Of a DNA stretch of 21,093 nucleotides, positions 11,998 through 20,091 are shown in pieces. Both the position numbers and the translations under genes were made by a program. The notes under the pieces are model-generated. The model did no database searches and was not told the DNA's origin. It was given only the letters and a program-made list of their open reading frames with translations. How positions within the stretch are numbered: position 1 is the stretch's first letter; every line of letters begins with the position of its first letter. Origin of the DNA: Methylacidiphilum caldifontis (GTDB lineage: Bacteria; Verrucomicrobiota; Verrucomicrobiia; Methylacidiphilales; CAMAQI01); assembly GCA_945860255.1 (NCBI GenBank), contig CAMAQI010000026.1, positions 1 to 21,093 on the forward strand, given 5' to 3'.

Positions 11998-14372
11998 AAT
12001 CATCTTTTTATTCCAAAGTCCCCTCCTCTCTTTTATTCGTTGCTCTGATCCTTCTCATGATCCATTCCTCCGTGAATGGCGCAGAGAAAAATGCCGTTAA
12101 AAGAATCTACATCAATGTTTCAGAAACAGAGAAAATTTTAGCCCCTAAAGCGATCGATGATTATATGACCTCCTTTGCGGGAGTCGCTAAAATCACGCAA
12201 ACCTCCGATAAGGTTCTCCTGATCGAAGCGATCCGAGCTGGGCGAACCACGATTACGGTCGTCTGTGGAGAGGAGATCAGTCGCTATCATATCACGACCT
12301 TTGATGGTCGAGGAGCCGATGAAGCGAATGTGAATAATGAGTTTGCCACAAAAGGATATCAAGACCTCACCGCTCGATTTGATAAAGTAAATCGCGATCA
12401 GCTTCTCATCGAAGGAAAGGCTGAAACGCAGGAGCAACTCGATGATGCCGTGCAAATTGCCAAGCGTTATGTCGAGATAGTTGTTTTAAAGGCAAAGATC
12501 GCCTCGGATCTCAATGAAGACCCCGAGGTCTCCAGCCCAGAGGAAAGGGAGATCGAAAAAACGATTGAAAAAATTGCCAATGTCAAAGGACTGCGGGTCA
12601 AAGTGAAATTTGAAATGCGTCAGCGATCGACGAGCATCACCGAAAGCGCGACAACCGGAAATCCGATTGTGACCTCCAGTAACACCACTGCCTCTGGAGC
12701 TACCACCTCAAACACCGCTCCCTTACTTCCACCTGATGGAGGGGGAAGAGAGCCCGATCCGATCAAAGGAACTTTAGAGTCGAGCACGGTGGAGCAATTG
12801 GAAGGAGTTCCTGCGAAGATTTTTTTGTTTGGTCGAGTCAAGGATGACTTACAAAGAGCTCAAGCAATTCGGGTTGCCAGAACTTTTTGTCAATTGATTG
12901 TCTCTTTTTTAACGGTTGAAGATCCAATCCAAATTCGTTTTCAAGCCTGGATTATGGATGTTAATTTAACAAAAGCACGTAATGTTGGGGTAAGGTGGCC
13001 TGATTCTGTTTCATACCGAGCTTTAAATGGAGCAACCCGAACCGCTGCTCTAGCAACCAGCGTTGCGGTAAACCCTGCCGCTTCTGGAGCAACTAGTGCT
13101 GGAACGATTTTCAGTAAAATGTTCACTACTGCCGCAGGATCGGGCTCCTCTCCTATGCAAAATATTACCGCTGGTTTAAATACTAACGTCGATCTCGCTA
13201 TTCAGCTTTTAGAAACAGAAGGTGTTTCAAAAATTATCCAAGCTCCTGTCATTATGGTCACCAACGGTCAAACCGGTTATTTTACAACTGGAGGATCGAT
13301 ACCTATTGAAACTACGTCTGTTACAGGAACGACCACTCAAACAAATGTCGCCTATCAACCCTACGGTACTTATATCCAAATTCTTCCTTTAAACTTAGAA
13401 CGCTCCGGGCCTGGTGGAGGTACGGTTGATATTTTAAGTTCAACGGACAGACCCACCATCCCAACGATGATGGATGCAAAGGCAATCTTAAGTCCTATTG
13501 GAAGAAATAATTTTACTCTTCCTCCTGAAATTGATGATTCGCTCAAAATGGTCGACGAATACGGAAACATAGGAGTTCGTGTCAACGTTGGCATAACATC
13601 GATTGATACGTCGAGAACAGCATCGAGTACTGGAGCGGTATCCCTTGAAGACAAACAGACTTATACACGCGCAATTGTAAGAGACGGACAACCGATCATT
13701 CTCTCTGGATTTTATCAAAGAACCAGCAACGAAGTAAATCGCAAAGTTCCCTTTCTCGGAGACATTCCGCTCCTTGGCGGTCTTTTTAAACAAAAAAACA
13801 CGACTAACAATGATACCCGAGAAATCATCATTGTCTTAAAGCCAACAATCGTTCGATTGGGGACCAGCTCCCCCGAAACCATCTTCCCTGAACCAAAAAA
13901 TAAAGAGCTAATTCAGATGGTTCATGATATCGATCCAAAAATTGCGAATAAGAACAAGGGCAAAAACGAGCCGTATAAAGGAAATGGAACCACGAAGAAG
14001 AAAAAAGCTTTAGAGTCCGAAGAAAAAGCAACTGCCGATTCAAACTCTGTTGAAGAGGTTCCCTTAATCGACGTCACGCCTAAGATGAACGCGACCGAAG
14101 AGGCTCCGATGATCCGACGTGCAGAGCCAGTCACTCCCTCGGAAGAGGAGCCTGTGATGCCTCAACTGATCCCCACAACACCCCTCACCCCGGAAACGCC
14201 CACTCCGGTCGAACTCAAAGAGGAGGAGTCCTCTCCACAAACTCCGACTCGGATGAAAGAGGGACCGAAAACCCGCGTCCGCCCGGAGGCTCCCGATGAC
14301 AGCGGATTATTGCAGGAGCAAACAAGACTGCGCTTACTCAGGGCTCAAGAAGAGGCTCGCAATCGGCCCTAA
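11994..14372 (+). CDS. cpaC: CpaC/RcpA-type secretin of the Tad pilus
   Basis: A 792-residue outer-membrane secretin forming the channel for Tad pili. A signal peptide covers about 1-30. The pilus-assembly N-terminal domain follows (KRIYINVSETEKILAP to AGRTTITVV, about 36-90), then BON-like segments near 120-160 and 270-300 with a Ser/Thr/Pro-rich linker between. The secretin domain occupies about 380-620 and has the signature VPFLGDIPLLGGLFKQK near 584-600, followed by REIIIVLKPTIVRL. Beyond this is an unusually long tail of about 165 residues, rich in Pro, Glu, Thr and Lys and probably disordered. Typical CpaC proteins end soon after the secretin domain. It begins inside cpaB by a 4-nt overlap. 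Confidence 0.88.
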   Translation: MKSSFYSKVPSSLLFVALILLMIHSSVNGAEKNAVKRIYINVSETEKILAPKAIDDYMTSFAGVAKITQTSDKVLLIEAIRAGRTTITVVCGEEISRYHITTFDGRGADEANVNNEFATKGYQDLTARFDKVNRDQLLIEGKAETQEQLDDAVQIAKRYVEIVVLKAKIASDLNEDPEVSSPEEREIEKTIEKIANVKGLRVKVKFEMRQRSTSITESATTGNPIVTSSNTTASGATTSNTAPLLPPDGGGREPDPIKGTLESSTVEQLEGVPAKIFLFGRVKDDLQRAQAIRVARTFCQLIVSFLTVEDPIQIRFQAWIMDVNLTKARNVGVRWPDSVSYRALNGATRTAALATSVAVNPAASGATSAGTIFSKMFTTAAGSGSSPMQNITAGLNTNVDLAIQLLETEGVSKIIQAPVIMVTNGQTGYFTTGGSIPIETTSVTGTTTQTNVAYQPYGTYIQILPLNLERSGPGGGTVDILSSTDRPTIPTMMDAKAILSPIGRNNFTLPPEIDDSLKMVDEYGNIGVRVNVGITSIDTSRTASSTGAVSLEDKQTYTRAIVRDGQPIILSGFYQRTSNEVNRKVPFLGDIPLLGGLFKQKNTTNNDTREIIIVLKPTIVRLGTSSPETIFPEPKNKELIQMVHDIDPKIANKNKGKNEPYKGNGTTKKKKALESEEKATADSNSVEEVPLIDVTPKMNATEEAPMIRRAEPVTPSEEEPVMPQLIPTTPLTPETPTPVELKEEESSPQTPTRMKEGPKTRVRPEAPDDSGLLQEQTRLRLLRAQEEARNRP

Positions 14373-14436
14373 AACCTCCTAGTGAAGTAAATAAACATCT
14401 ATCGTCCAAGAGATTATGAAAAATACCAAAATACAG

Positions 14437-14554
14437 TTTTTCACACGAAGCCGCAAAGTTGCCCAAGGCTCCTCCCGAAATACAAATGTTTTTTTTCTTT
14501 TCCAAATTCCTACGGGGAGAACCTTGGGAAGCTTTGCGCCTTTGCGTGAAATTT
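14437..14554. repeat. Dispersed inverted-repeat element, copy 2 of family A
   Basis: The second copy of the element at 4658-4784. The left arm TTTTCACACGAAGCCGC is identical (14438-14454). The right arm has diverged: about 17 of 20 positions still pair. A translation across it (14416-14625) is an artefact. It occupies the 316-bp gap 14373-14688 between cpaC and cpaE, together with the block at 14541-14571 and the hairpin at 14591; no gene is seen there. Confidence 0.75.
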
Positions 14555-14605
14555 GCCTTTATCCCTGTTCCACTTCACAACGGTGTCATTCCCCATTCCA
14601 TGGGG
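14541..14605. repeat. Second copy of the repeat block and small hairpin
   Basis: 14541-14571 matches 10723-10753 at 29 of 31 positions. CCCCAT, TCC loop, ATGGGG at 14591-14605 is the counterpart of the hairpin at 10699-10715, with one base pair changed on both sides. Confidence 0.6.
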
Positions 14606-14688
14606 GACAGTTGCTCTTAGGTTAATGAATTTCAAAGAACAAAATGTTTTAATTTGATCAATGATGCGTTTATTCTAGGAATGACACC

Positions 14689-15927
14689 ATGATTGAACTA
14701 TTTCTATTACATGATGATGAAGAGCGATGTCAGGACATTCGCTATGCCATCAGTCAAAATCCTGATTTTTCGTTGGTCAACGAATCACAAAAGGGGCGAG
14801 CCTCTCTTTTAGCCCTCTCCTCAATCCCTCCCGGACGACCGCGAATTTTGATTGTTCGACTCACGCTTCAAGATATGACGGGGTTAGAGGTCATCGCCCA
14901 AGTGAAACAACGGCACCCTGAAGTTTATATTCTCCCTGCCCTAGAGGGGAATGAGAAGGGTCAAGTCTGGCAACGACTGATCCAATTTGGATTAAATGAT
15001 TTTTTTAATGGTCCGATCTCTGTCGAGGAGATCCAAACCATTTTGTTAACGGTTGCCCAAAAATCGCAACAACAGTTTGAAGAGATCCGTGCAAAGAGCT
15101 CTGGTCTCGTTAAGGAGTCGTTCTTAATCACGGTGGCCTCTGCTCGATCCGGGGTCGGAAAAACGGTTTTTTCAACAAACTTAGCCTCGGCAATGGCGAA
15201 ACTCACGAAAAGCATCGCCCTTATCGATTGCAGTTTAAACCCCGGGGATTTCCCGATCATGCTCGATGATGTTCCTCGCAACACGATCATGGAGGCGGTG
15301 AATTCAGGGGGAGGAATTGATGTTGAGCTTTTGTTAAATCTTCTTTCAACGCATAAACTCGGTTTTCGTTATCTTGCCTCCCCGAGTGAAGATTTTGATC
15401 CTAAAGGGTTTGATTACAATATTACGATGGGAATCCTTCAAACGATGCGAAGTATCGCCTCGCATGTGGTGATCGATACAGGTCTCTGTTATTCAGAGCC
15501 GACAATTGCGGCGGCCGATAGCAGTGATTTAATCTTTGTGATCACCACACGCGACGTCACGCGACTGCTCTCGGCTCAACGCTTCATTAAACTCCTCAAA
15601 GAACGAGAAATTGCTCCCTCTAAAATTAAAGTTCTCATCAACCAAGCGGAGATCGGCGTCGAAATCTCTGAGAGCGAAATAGAAACGACTCTCGAACATC
15701 CCGTCACCGCCTATATCCCTTCCAATCCTGGCCCCGTGACTTATTCGATTAATCGTGGGGAACCACTGGTGATTTCCGACCCGAATGAGCCGATCTCACA
15801 AATCATCACGCGTATTGCTCAACTTTGCTACAATCGATGGCAGACGGACAAGAGCAATCGACAAGATGATAAAAAAACAAAAAACATCTTTAAAAAAACC
15901 ACCTTCGGTTTCGGAAAAAGTGCATAG
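14689..15927 (+). CDS. cpaE: CpaE-like pilus localisation ATPase with pseudo-receiver domain
   Basis: A 412-residue CpaE/TadZ-like protein: an N-terminal receiver-like domain (about 1-125) and a C-terminal MinD/ParA-type ATPase (about 142-390). CpaE proteins place the Tad machine in the cell. The receiver has acidic residues at 9-12, but the phospho-acceptor position in ILIVRL (Arg57) is not Asp, so it is probably not phosphorylated. The deviant Walker A reads ARSGVGKT (152-159): the P-loop Lys158 is present, but the signature Lys is Arg153. IALIDCSLNPGDFPIMLD (176-193) and ASHVVIDTGL are the expected switch regions. A basic tail rich in Lys and Asn ends the protein. It is separated from cpaC by repeats, and no cpaF follows. 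Confidence 0.85.
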   Translation: MIELFLLHDDEERCQDIRYAISQNPDFSLVNESQKGRASLLALSSIPPGRPRILIVRLTLQDMTGLEVIAQVKQRHPEVYILPALEGNEKGQVWQRLIQFGLNDFFNGPISVEEIQTILLTVAQKSQQQFEEIRAKSSGLVKESFLITVASARSGVGKTVFSTNLASAMAKLTKSIALIDCSLNPGDFPIMLDDVPRNTIMEAVNSGGGIDVELLLNLLSTHKLGFRYLASPSEDFDPKGFDYNITMGILQTMRSIASHVVIDTGLCYSEPTIAAADSSDLIFVITTRDVTRLLSAQRFIKLLKEREIAPSKIKVLINQAEIGVEISESEIETTLEHPVTAYIPSNPGPVTYSINRGEPLVISDPNEPISQIITRIAQLCYNRWQTDKSNRQDDKKTKNIFKKTTFGFGKSA

Positions 15928-15993
15928 GATATAAATCGGTCAAAGACCGAAACCAAGAATATCTCCTCAATAAAAACATTCTCTGCGCCATTG

Positions 15994-16017
15994 CAGTCGC
16001 ATTGAATTCCGATTTAT
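15994..16017. repeat. 24-bp inverted repeat, right copy flanking the cpa genes
   Basis: The exact reverse complement of 10771-10794. It lies in the 208-bp gap between the convergent cpaE and mutS genes. Confidence 0.75.
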
Positions 16018-16046
16018 CAATTTAAAATTTTTTCATTTTTGAGTTC

Positions 16047-16065
16047 TTTGCGTTCTTTTGCGGCT
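16047..16065. repeat. Fragment of the family B inverted-repeat element
   Basis: TTTGCGTTCTTTTGCGGCT is identical to 6521-6539, one arm of the element at 6439-6542. A GCCTCAAAA-type piece of that element also appears inverted near 16098-16115. It is a truncated or rearranged copy. Confidence 0.6.
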
Positions 16066-16135
16066 AAATTCCCTGTTTTTAGCTTCAAATGGCATTGTGA
16101 TTTTGAGGCTTTATTGGTATCACCCACTTGGCGAT

Positions 16136-18673
16136 CTATTTTTGGCGACGACTCTTTCCCTGCGCTTCATTGGCCGCGGTGAATTTAAAGAGATCCCATT
16201 CCTCACTTCTCGATTGATCCTTCCCCTTCTTGCTCTTTCCTTCTGTTTGCCGATTCGATTTACGTCCGATCTTCGGCTTTCCGCTCTCATCAAGCTCCCC
16301 CTCTTCTAAATTCCTCAAGATCTCTTTGGCTCGCTCCAAAACGGTGATCGGCAAACCCGCTAATCGAGCCACTTGAATCCCATAACTTTTATCGGTTCCC
16401 CCTTCGACGATCTTACGCAGAAAGATGACCTGTTCATTCCACTCGCGTACAGCGACATGATAGTTTTTGACCGCAGGCAAAAGCTGAGCCAGTTCTGTCA
16501 ATTCGTGATAGTGAGTCGCAAAGAGGGTCTTGGCTTGAATCTTTTGATGCAAATACTCCGCCACCGACCAGGCGATACTCAGTCCATCAAAGGTACTGGT
16601 TCCACGACCGATTTCATCCAAGATCACTAAACTCTTTTCGGTGGCATGATTTAAGATGTTCGCCGTTTCGGTCATCTCCATCATGAAGGTACTCTGCCCA
16701 CGGGAAAGATCGTCGCTCGCCCCGACACGGGTAAAAACGCGATCGAACAGTCCCACGACTGCTTTTTTTGCAGGGACAAAACAACCGGTATGCGCCAAAA
16801 TAGAAATCAAAGCCACCTGCCGTATATAAGTGCTTTTTCCCGCCATATTCGGACCGGTTAAAATCACCGTCCGTCCCTTTTGAGAATCCAAAATAGTATC
16901 ATTCGGGACAAAGCGTTCATTCAACAAGATCTGCTCGATCACCGGATGTCGACCTTCCTCGATCTCAAGTCGTGAAGAGTCCTCAAGCTCGGGACGGACG
17001 TAGTTTTGTTCCTGCGCCAACGCTCCCCAACCAGCCAAAACATCGAGCGCACTTAAGGCCCCCGCGGTTGCCTGGATTTCTCCCATCTGAGCAACGGCCG
17101 CTTGCCTTAATTCAATGAAAAATTCATACTCCAGTTGACGGGAGCGCTCTTCTGCTCCGAGTATTTTTCCCTCCATCTCCTTTAATTCAGGGGTAATAAA
17201 ACGCTCTGCATTCACCAAGGTCTGTTTCCGGGTATAATCCTCGGGAACAGAGTTCAAATGACTTTTGGTGATTTCAATATAGTAACCAAAAACTTGATTA
17301 AATCGAATCTTGAGCGATTTGATTCCCGTGCGCTCCTGCTCTTGCGTCTGGAGTCGTGCCAGCCACTCCTTGCCTTGTGAGGAGGCATTTCGAAGTTCAT
17401 CTAACTCCGGTCGATAGCCCTCACGAATAATCCCCCCCTCTTTCATCGCCATCGGCGGTTCCTCAACGATCGCCCCTTCAAGGAGTGCAACAAGCTCCTG
17501 TTGGGGAACCAACTGCCCTCCTAATGATTGAATCAACGGAATCTCGATCGACTGTAAAACAAGTTTTAATTCCGGAATCGGTTTTAACGATTGCTTTAAT
17601 GCGACTAAATCCCGGGCATTTCCGGAGTTTAAAGCAAGACGGGCGATTAAACGTTCCAGATCTTTGACCTCCCGTAAATAGGCGCGAATCCGTTCACGTT
17701 CCAATTCATTCACGGCAAAATAAGCCACGGAGCCCTGTCGTGCCTTTAATTCCCCTAAATTTCGTAGCGGCTGCAAAAGCCATTGGCGGAGCATTCGTCC
17801 TCCCCCCGAAGTTGCGGTACGATCAATCGCTTTGAGCACCGTGGTATCGGTCTTCGACTCACGAAGGGGCTCGACGAGTTCTAAATTCCGACGGGTCATC
17901 GGATCCAAAATAAGCAGATCCTCGCGTTGAAAAGTCGAGATCCTCGGCACATGCGTCAGCGATCGTCTCAACTCATGGGTCACGTAATGAACCAGTGCCC
18001 CCGCAGCCCCAATCGCGGCGAGATGAGGGGTCAATCCAAAACCATCAAGCGATTGAACCTTAAATTGTTCCAACAAAGTGAACCGGGCATTTTCAGGGGC
18101 AAAGGTCCAGGCCTCATAAAAAAGAGCGCTCTCGACCTGAGGAAAATTCGATTCCGAGGGAATGATCACTTCCGAACCATTGATTCTTGAAAGAGTCTCT
18201 TCGACTCCCTCCCATCCCTCCAACTCCCCAGCGCGAAACTCCCCGGTGCTTAAATCTAAATAAGCCAATCCATAGCGACCCGAGAGCTCAGAAATGGCGA
18301 CGCAATAGTTATTGGAGTTCGAAGAGAGAAGGTTCGAGTCGATGACACTTCCAGGACTGATAATCTGTGTGATTTCGCGTCGCACCATTTGCCCTGGGAT
18401 TGCGACCTCCATCTGATCGCATATCGCGACTCGTCGGCCCAATTTAATCAATCGTGCGATATAGGCCTCTGAGGTATGAAAGGGAATTCCACACATCGGC
18501 GTTCCATGACGCTGCGTGAGGGTGAGATCGAGTAACGAAGCGGCCACTTTGGCATCTTCAAAAAATAATTCGAAAAAATCTCCTAACCGGAAAAACATCA
18601 AGGCATCAGAAGGCACCTCTTGTCGCATTCGGCGATATTGCTGCATCATCGGTGTAAGATTCTCTTCTGACAT
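16136..18673 (-). CDS. mutS: DNA mismatch repair protein MutS
   Basis: An 845-residue full-length MutS that recognises mismatches and small loops and recruits MutL. The mismatch-reading motif is GDFFELF at 31-37, with Phe33-Phe34-Glu35 as the Phe-x-Glu wedge. Connector, lever and clamp regions follow. The ATPase has Walker A GPNMAGKST at 607-615, Walker B SLVILDE at 681-687 and the GRGTSTFDG composite segment at 690-698, then ATHYHEL. The dimerisation helix-turn-helix lies around VARLAGLPITVLERAKEIL. The C-terminal 55 residues are a Lys/Arg/Ser-rich tail unlike the beta-clamp-binding end of E. coli MutS, although DLFKF could be a clamp-interaction-like motif. The ATG at 18673 fits the family N-terminus (MSEENLTPMMQQYRRM); the ribosome site is not evident. 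Single-gene unit. Confidence 0.97.
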   Translation of the reverse strand: MSEENLTPMMQQYRRMRQEVPSDALMFFRLGDFFELFFEDAKVAASLLDLTLTQRHGTPMCGIPFHTSEAYIARLIKLGRRVAICDQMEVAIPGQMVRREITQIISPGSVIDSNLLSSNSNNYCVAISELSGRYGLAYLDLSTGEFRAGELEGWEGVEETLSRINGSEVIIPSESNFPQVESALFYEAWTFAPENARFTLLEQFKVQSLDGFGLTPHLAAIGAAGALVHYVTHELRRSLTHVPRISTFQREDLLILDPMTRRNLELVEPLRESKTDTTVLKAIDRTATSGGGRMLRQWLLQPLRNLGELKARQGSVAYFAVNELERERIRAYLREVKDLERLIARLALNSGNARDLVALKQSLKPIPELKLVLQSIEIPLIQSLGGQLVPQQELVALLEGAIVEEPPMAMKEGGIIREGYRPELDELRNASSQGKEWLARLQTQEQERTGIKSLKIRFNQVFGYYIEITKSHLNSVPEDYTRKQTLVNAERFITPELKEMEGKILGAEERSRQLEYEFFIELRQAAVAQMGEIQATAGALSALDVLAGWGALAQEQNYVRPELEDSSRLEIEEGRHPVIEQILLNERFVPNDTILDSQKGRTVILTGPNMAGKSTYIRQVALISILAHTGCFVPAKKAVVGLFDRVFTRVGASDDLSRGQSTFMMEMTETANILNHATEKSLVILDEIGRGTSTFDGLSIAWSVAEYLHQKIQAKTLFATHYHELTELAQLLPAVKNYHVAVREWNEQVIFLRKIVEGGTDKSYGIQVARLAGLPITVLERAKEILRNLEEGELDESGKPKIGRKSNRQTEGKSKKGKDQSRSEEWDLFKFTAANEAQGKSRRQK

Positions 18674-18843
18674 GGTAAGGAGCGAAACTATAAACCGAGA
18701 ATTTGCGTTGGGGAATCCAAAACCTCATATTCTTGAGGGCGAAGAGTTAGTTCTGGTTTCAGAACTGCCTTTTCTAGGTTCAAAAGAGGTTCAGAAATTT
18801 TCGAGCAATCGAGATTCATTCATCCCAAATCTTGCATTAGAAC

Positions 18844-18904
18844 TGGAGGGGCAGACGCCGTCTGCCTCGGGCTACGGGGAAGGCAGTGAGCCACTGCCCC
18901 TCCA
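18844..18904. repeat. REP-like double hairpin element
   Basis: Outer arms TGGAGGGGCAG (18844-18854) and the exact complement (18894-18904) enclose two smaller perfect hairpins, GCAGAC-GCC-GTCTGC and GGCAGTG-AGC-CACTGCC. On the plus strand it is followed by six T, so it might also terminate plus-strand transcripts. It lies in the 296-bp gap between mutS and doc, where no gene is seen. Confidence 0.7.
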
Positions 18905-18969
18905 TTTTTTATCGCCAATTTGGTGAACTGTTTTGAGTGGCAAATCAATTCCCAATGCAAGAAATGGGT

Positions 18970-19356
18970 TCATCTCTTTTTAGACCCTTTTTGAAGCCAC
19001 TGTGAATAGTCGCTTTCAGAAATCTCTCCTGCCGCAAGCGCTAAAGTCTTCAACGTGGAATCAACCTCATCCGCAATGAAGAGATATCCATTTATTTCAA
19101 GAAAAAGCGTGGCGACAATGAACCCCGTACGTTTGTTTCCATCAAGAAAAGGATGATTTTTAATCAACCCAAAACCATAGCTCGCCGCCAGATCAAAGAT
19201 CGAGGGATTTCCATAGGCAAAAAGATGATGCGGTTTCCCTAATGCGGAATCCAAAAGACACTCCTCTCGAATTCCTGCTGAACCACCAAACTGTGAAAGC
19301 GACTGGTCGTGAAGCATTAAAACGACCTCACGGAGCACCCAGATGGGCTCTATCAT
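18970..19356 (-). CDS. doc: Doc-type Fic toxin (death on curing)
   Basis: A 128-residue toxin of the Fic/Doc fold, matching the short death-on-curing group in length. The active-site motif is HPFLDGNKRT at 68-77, with catalytic His68 and Asp72. Doc of phage P1 phosphorylates elongation factor Tu and arrests translation; this protein may do the same. The preceding helix SIFDLAASYGFGLIKN is also typical. Its ATG overlaps the antitoxin stop by 4 nt (ATGA), the usual coupling in such pairs. All key residues are intact, so it is expected to be functional. Confidence 0.92.
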   Translation of the reverse strand: MIEPIWVLREVVLMLHDQSLSQFGGSAGIREECLLDSALGKPHHLFAYGNPSIFDLAASYGFGLIKNHPFLDGNKRTGFIVATLFLEINGYLFIADEVDSTLKTLALAAGEISESDYSQWLQKGSKKR

Positions 19357-19583
19357 TTCGCCAATTCCCGAAGCGTATGCCGATAGCGATCCATCAAATC
19401 TCGCGCAACAGCCATCTGAGCTTCAACTTCAGTTTTGTGAGGGCTTAAACGTAAACTTTGATCTGGACCTTCCGTCACACAAACAGAATCTCCCTCCTTC
19501 AAATGTAAATGAGAAAGAGCCTCCTTAGGCAATATCACTCCTACAGAATTACCGACCTTACGAAGCTTAAGTTCCATATGCAT
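19353..19583 (-). CDS. AbrB/MazE-type antitoxin of Doc
   Basis: A 76-residue DNA-binding antitoxin with the swapped-hairpin AbrB/MazE fold. ELKLRKVGNSVGVILPKEAL (4-23) is the classic binding segment and LKEGDSVCVTEG follows. The C-terminal half (TEVEAQMAVARDLMDRYRHTLRELAK) is an acidic-basic helix likely to wrap and neutralise Doc. P1 Doc uses Phd instead, but AbrB-Doc pairs are common. The start may be the ATG at 19583 or the one at 19577; neither has a ribosome site. A promoter-like pair ends just before the start, so the mRNA may be nearly leaderless. Confidence 0.9.
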   Translation of the reverse strand: MHMELKLRKVGNSVGVILPKEALSHLHLKEGDSVCVTEGPDQSLRLSPHKTEVEAQMAVARDLMDRYRHTLRELAK

Positions 19584-19589
19584 GATTTT

Positions 19590-19617
19590 AATGTAATCAC
19601 GATTGTTATAACATCAA
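19590..19617 (-). promoter_or_regulatory. Putative promoter and operator of the AbrB-Doc operon
   Basis: On the minus strand TTGATG (19617-19612), a 16-bp spacer, TACATT (19595-19590). A 10-bp palindrome TGTTATAACA (19604-19613) lies in the spacer and the end of the -35 box, a natural place for antitoxin repression. The expected start of transcription is close to the ATG at 19583. Confidence 0.4.
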
Positions 19618-19638
19618 GCTAAAAGGCCGAATGGAGGG

Positions 19639-20079
19639 CTAATCTAAAAACAGCGAGCGCTCTTCGGGGGTCGGAAGACGACAGCTCGCTTTTTTTCCAA
19701 AAAGGCGATAGCGAACCATCGAGACGATTCGATAGGCTAAATCGGTGATCGGTGCGGGAATCACTTTTAACATCGAGAGAATTTTCCATCCTCCTCCCAA
19801 TTCGTTGAGAATAAAAAAGACCGCGCGACTTCGAAAGAAGACGACATCGCGATTGACAATTCGAAAGAGCACAACGATCGAGTTCTGCCCCTCAACCCAA
19901 GGATACTTCCCCCTGAGTTCCTCAAAATGTTTTCCTTGAAGTGGCGAAAAGCGAAAAATCCTCCCCGAATCTCGTTTGATTACAAAATCAACAAAACGAC
20001 TGCAAAGCCCGCAGACTCCATCAAAAAAAATCACGATCGATACCGTCGGCTGATCGTTAGGTTTATAAGCACTTTGCAT
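19639..20079 (-). CDS. DCC-family (DUF393) thiol-disulfide oxidoreductase-like protein
   Basis: A 146-residue protein of the DCC/DUF393 (YuxK-like) family. The defining motif is FFDGVCGLCSRFVDF, residues 18-32, with Cys23 and Cys26 in a CxxC arrangement after Asp20. Further family features are the FSPLQG block and the C-terminal YRLFGKKASCRLPTPEERSLFLD region. The reaction is not established for the family; it is predicted to be a thiol-disulfide oxidoreductase. It has no signal peptide. It starts 12 nt after the stop of the TPR-like gene on the same strand, so they share a transcript, perhaps with the LptE-like gene further upstream. Confidence 0.88.
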   Translation of the reverse strand: MQSAYKPNDQPTVSIVIFFDGVCGLCSRFVDFVIKRDSGRIFRFSPLQGKHFEELRGKYPWVEGQNSIVVLFRIVNRDVVFFRSRAVFFILNELGGGWKILSMLKVIPAPITDLAYRIVSMVRYRLFGKKASCRLPTPEERSLFLD

Positions 20080-20091
20080 GAATCGAAGAAC

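Noticed and set aside
14416..14625. Open reading frame of 69 codons between cpaC and cpaE
   Set aside because: It lies wholly in a dispersed inverted-repeat element that also occurs at 4658; the apparent protein is an artefact of the repeat.
15936..15950. Hairpin TCGGTC-AAA-GACCGA after cpaE as a terminator
   Set aside because: The stem is only 6 bp and is not followed by a T-run.
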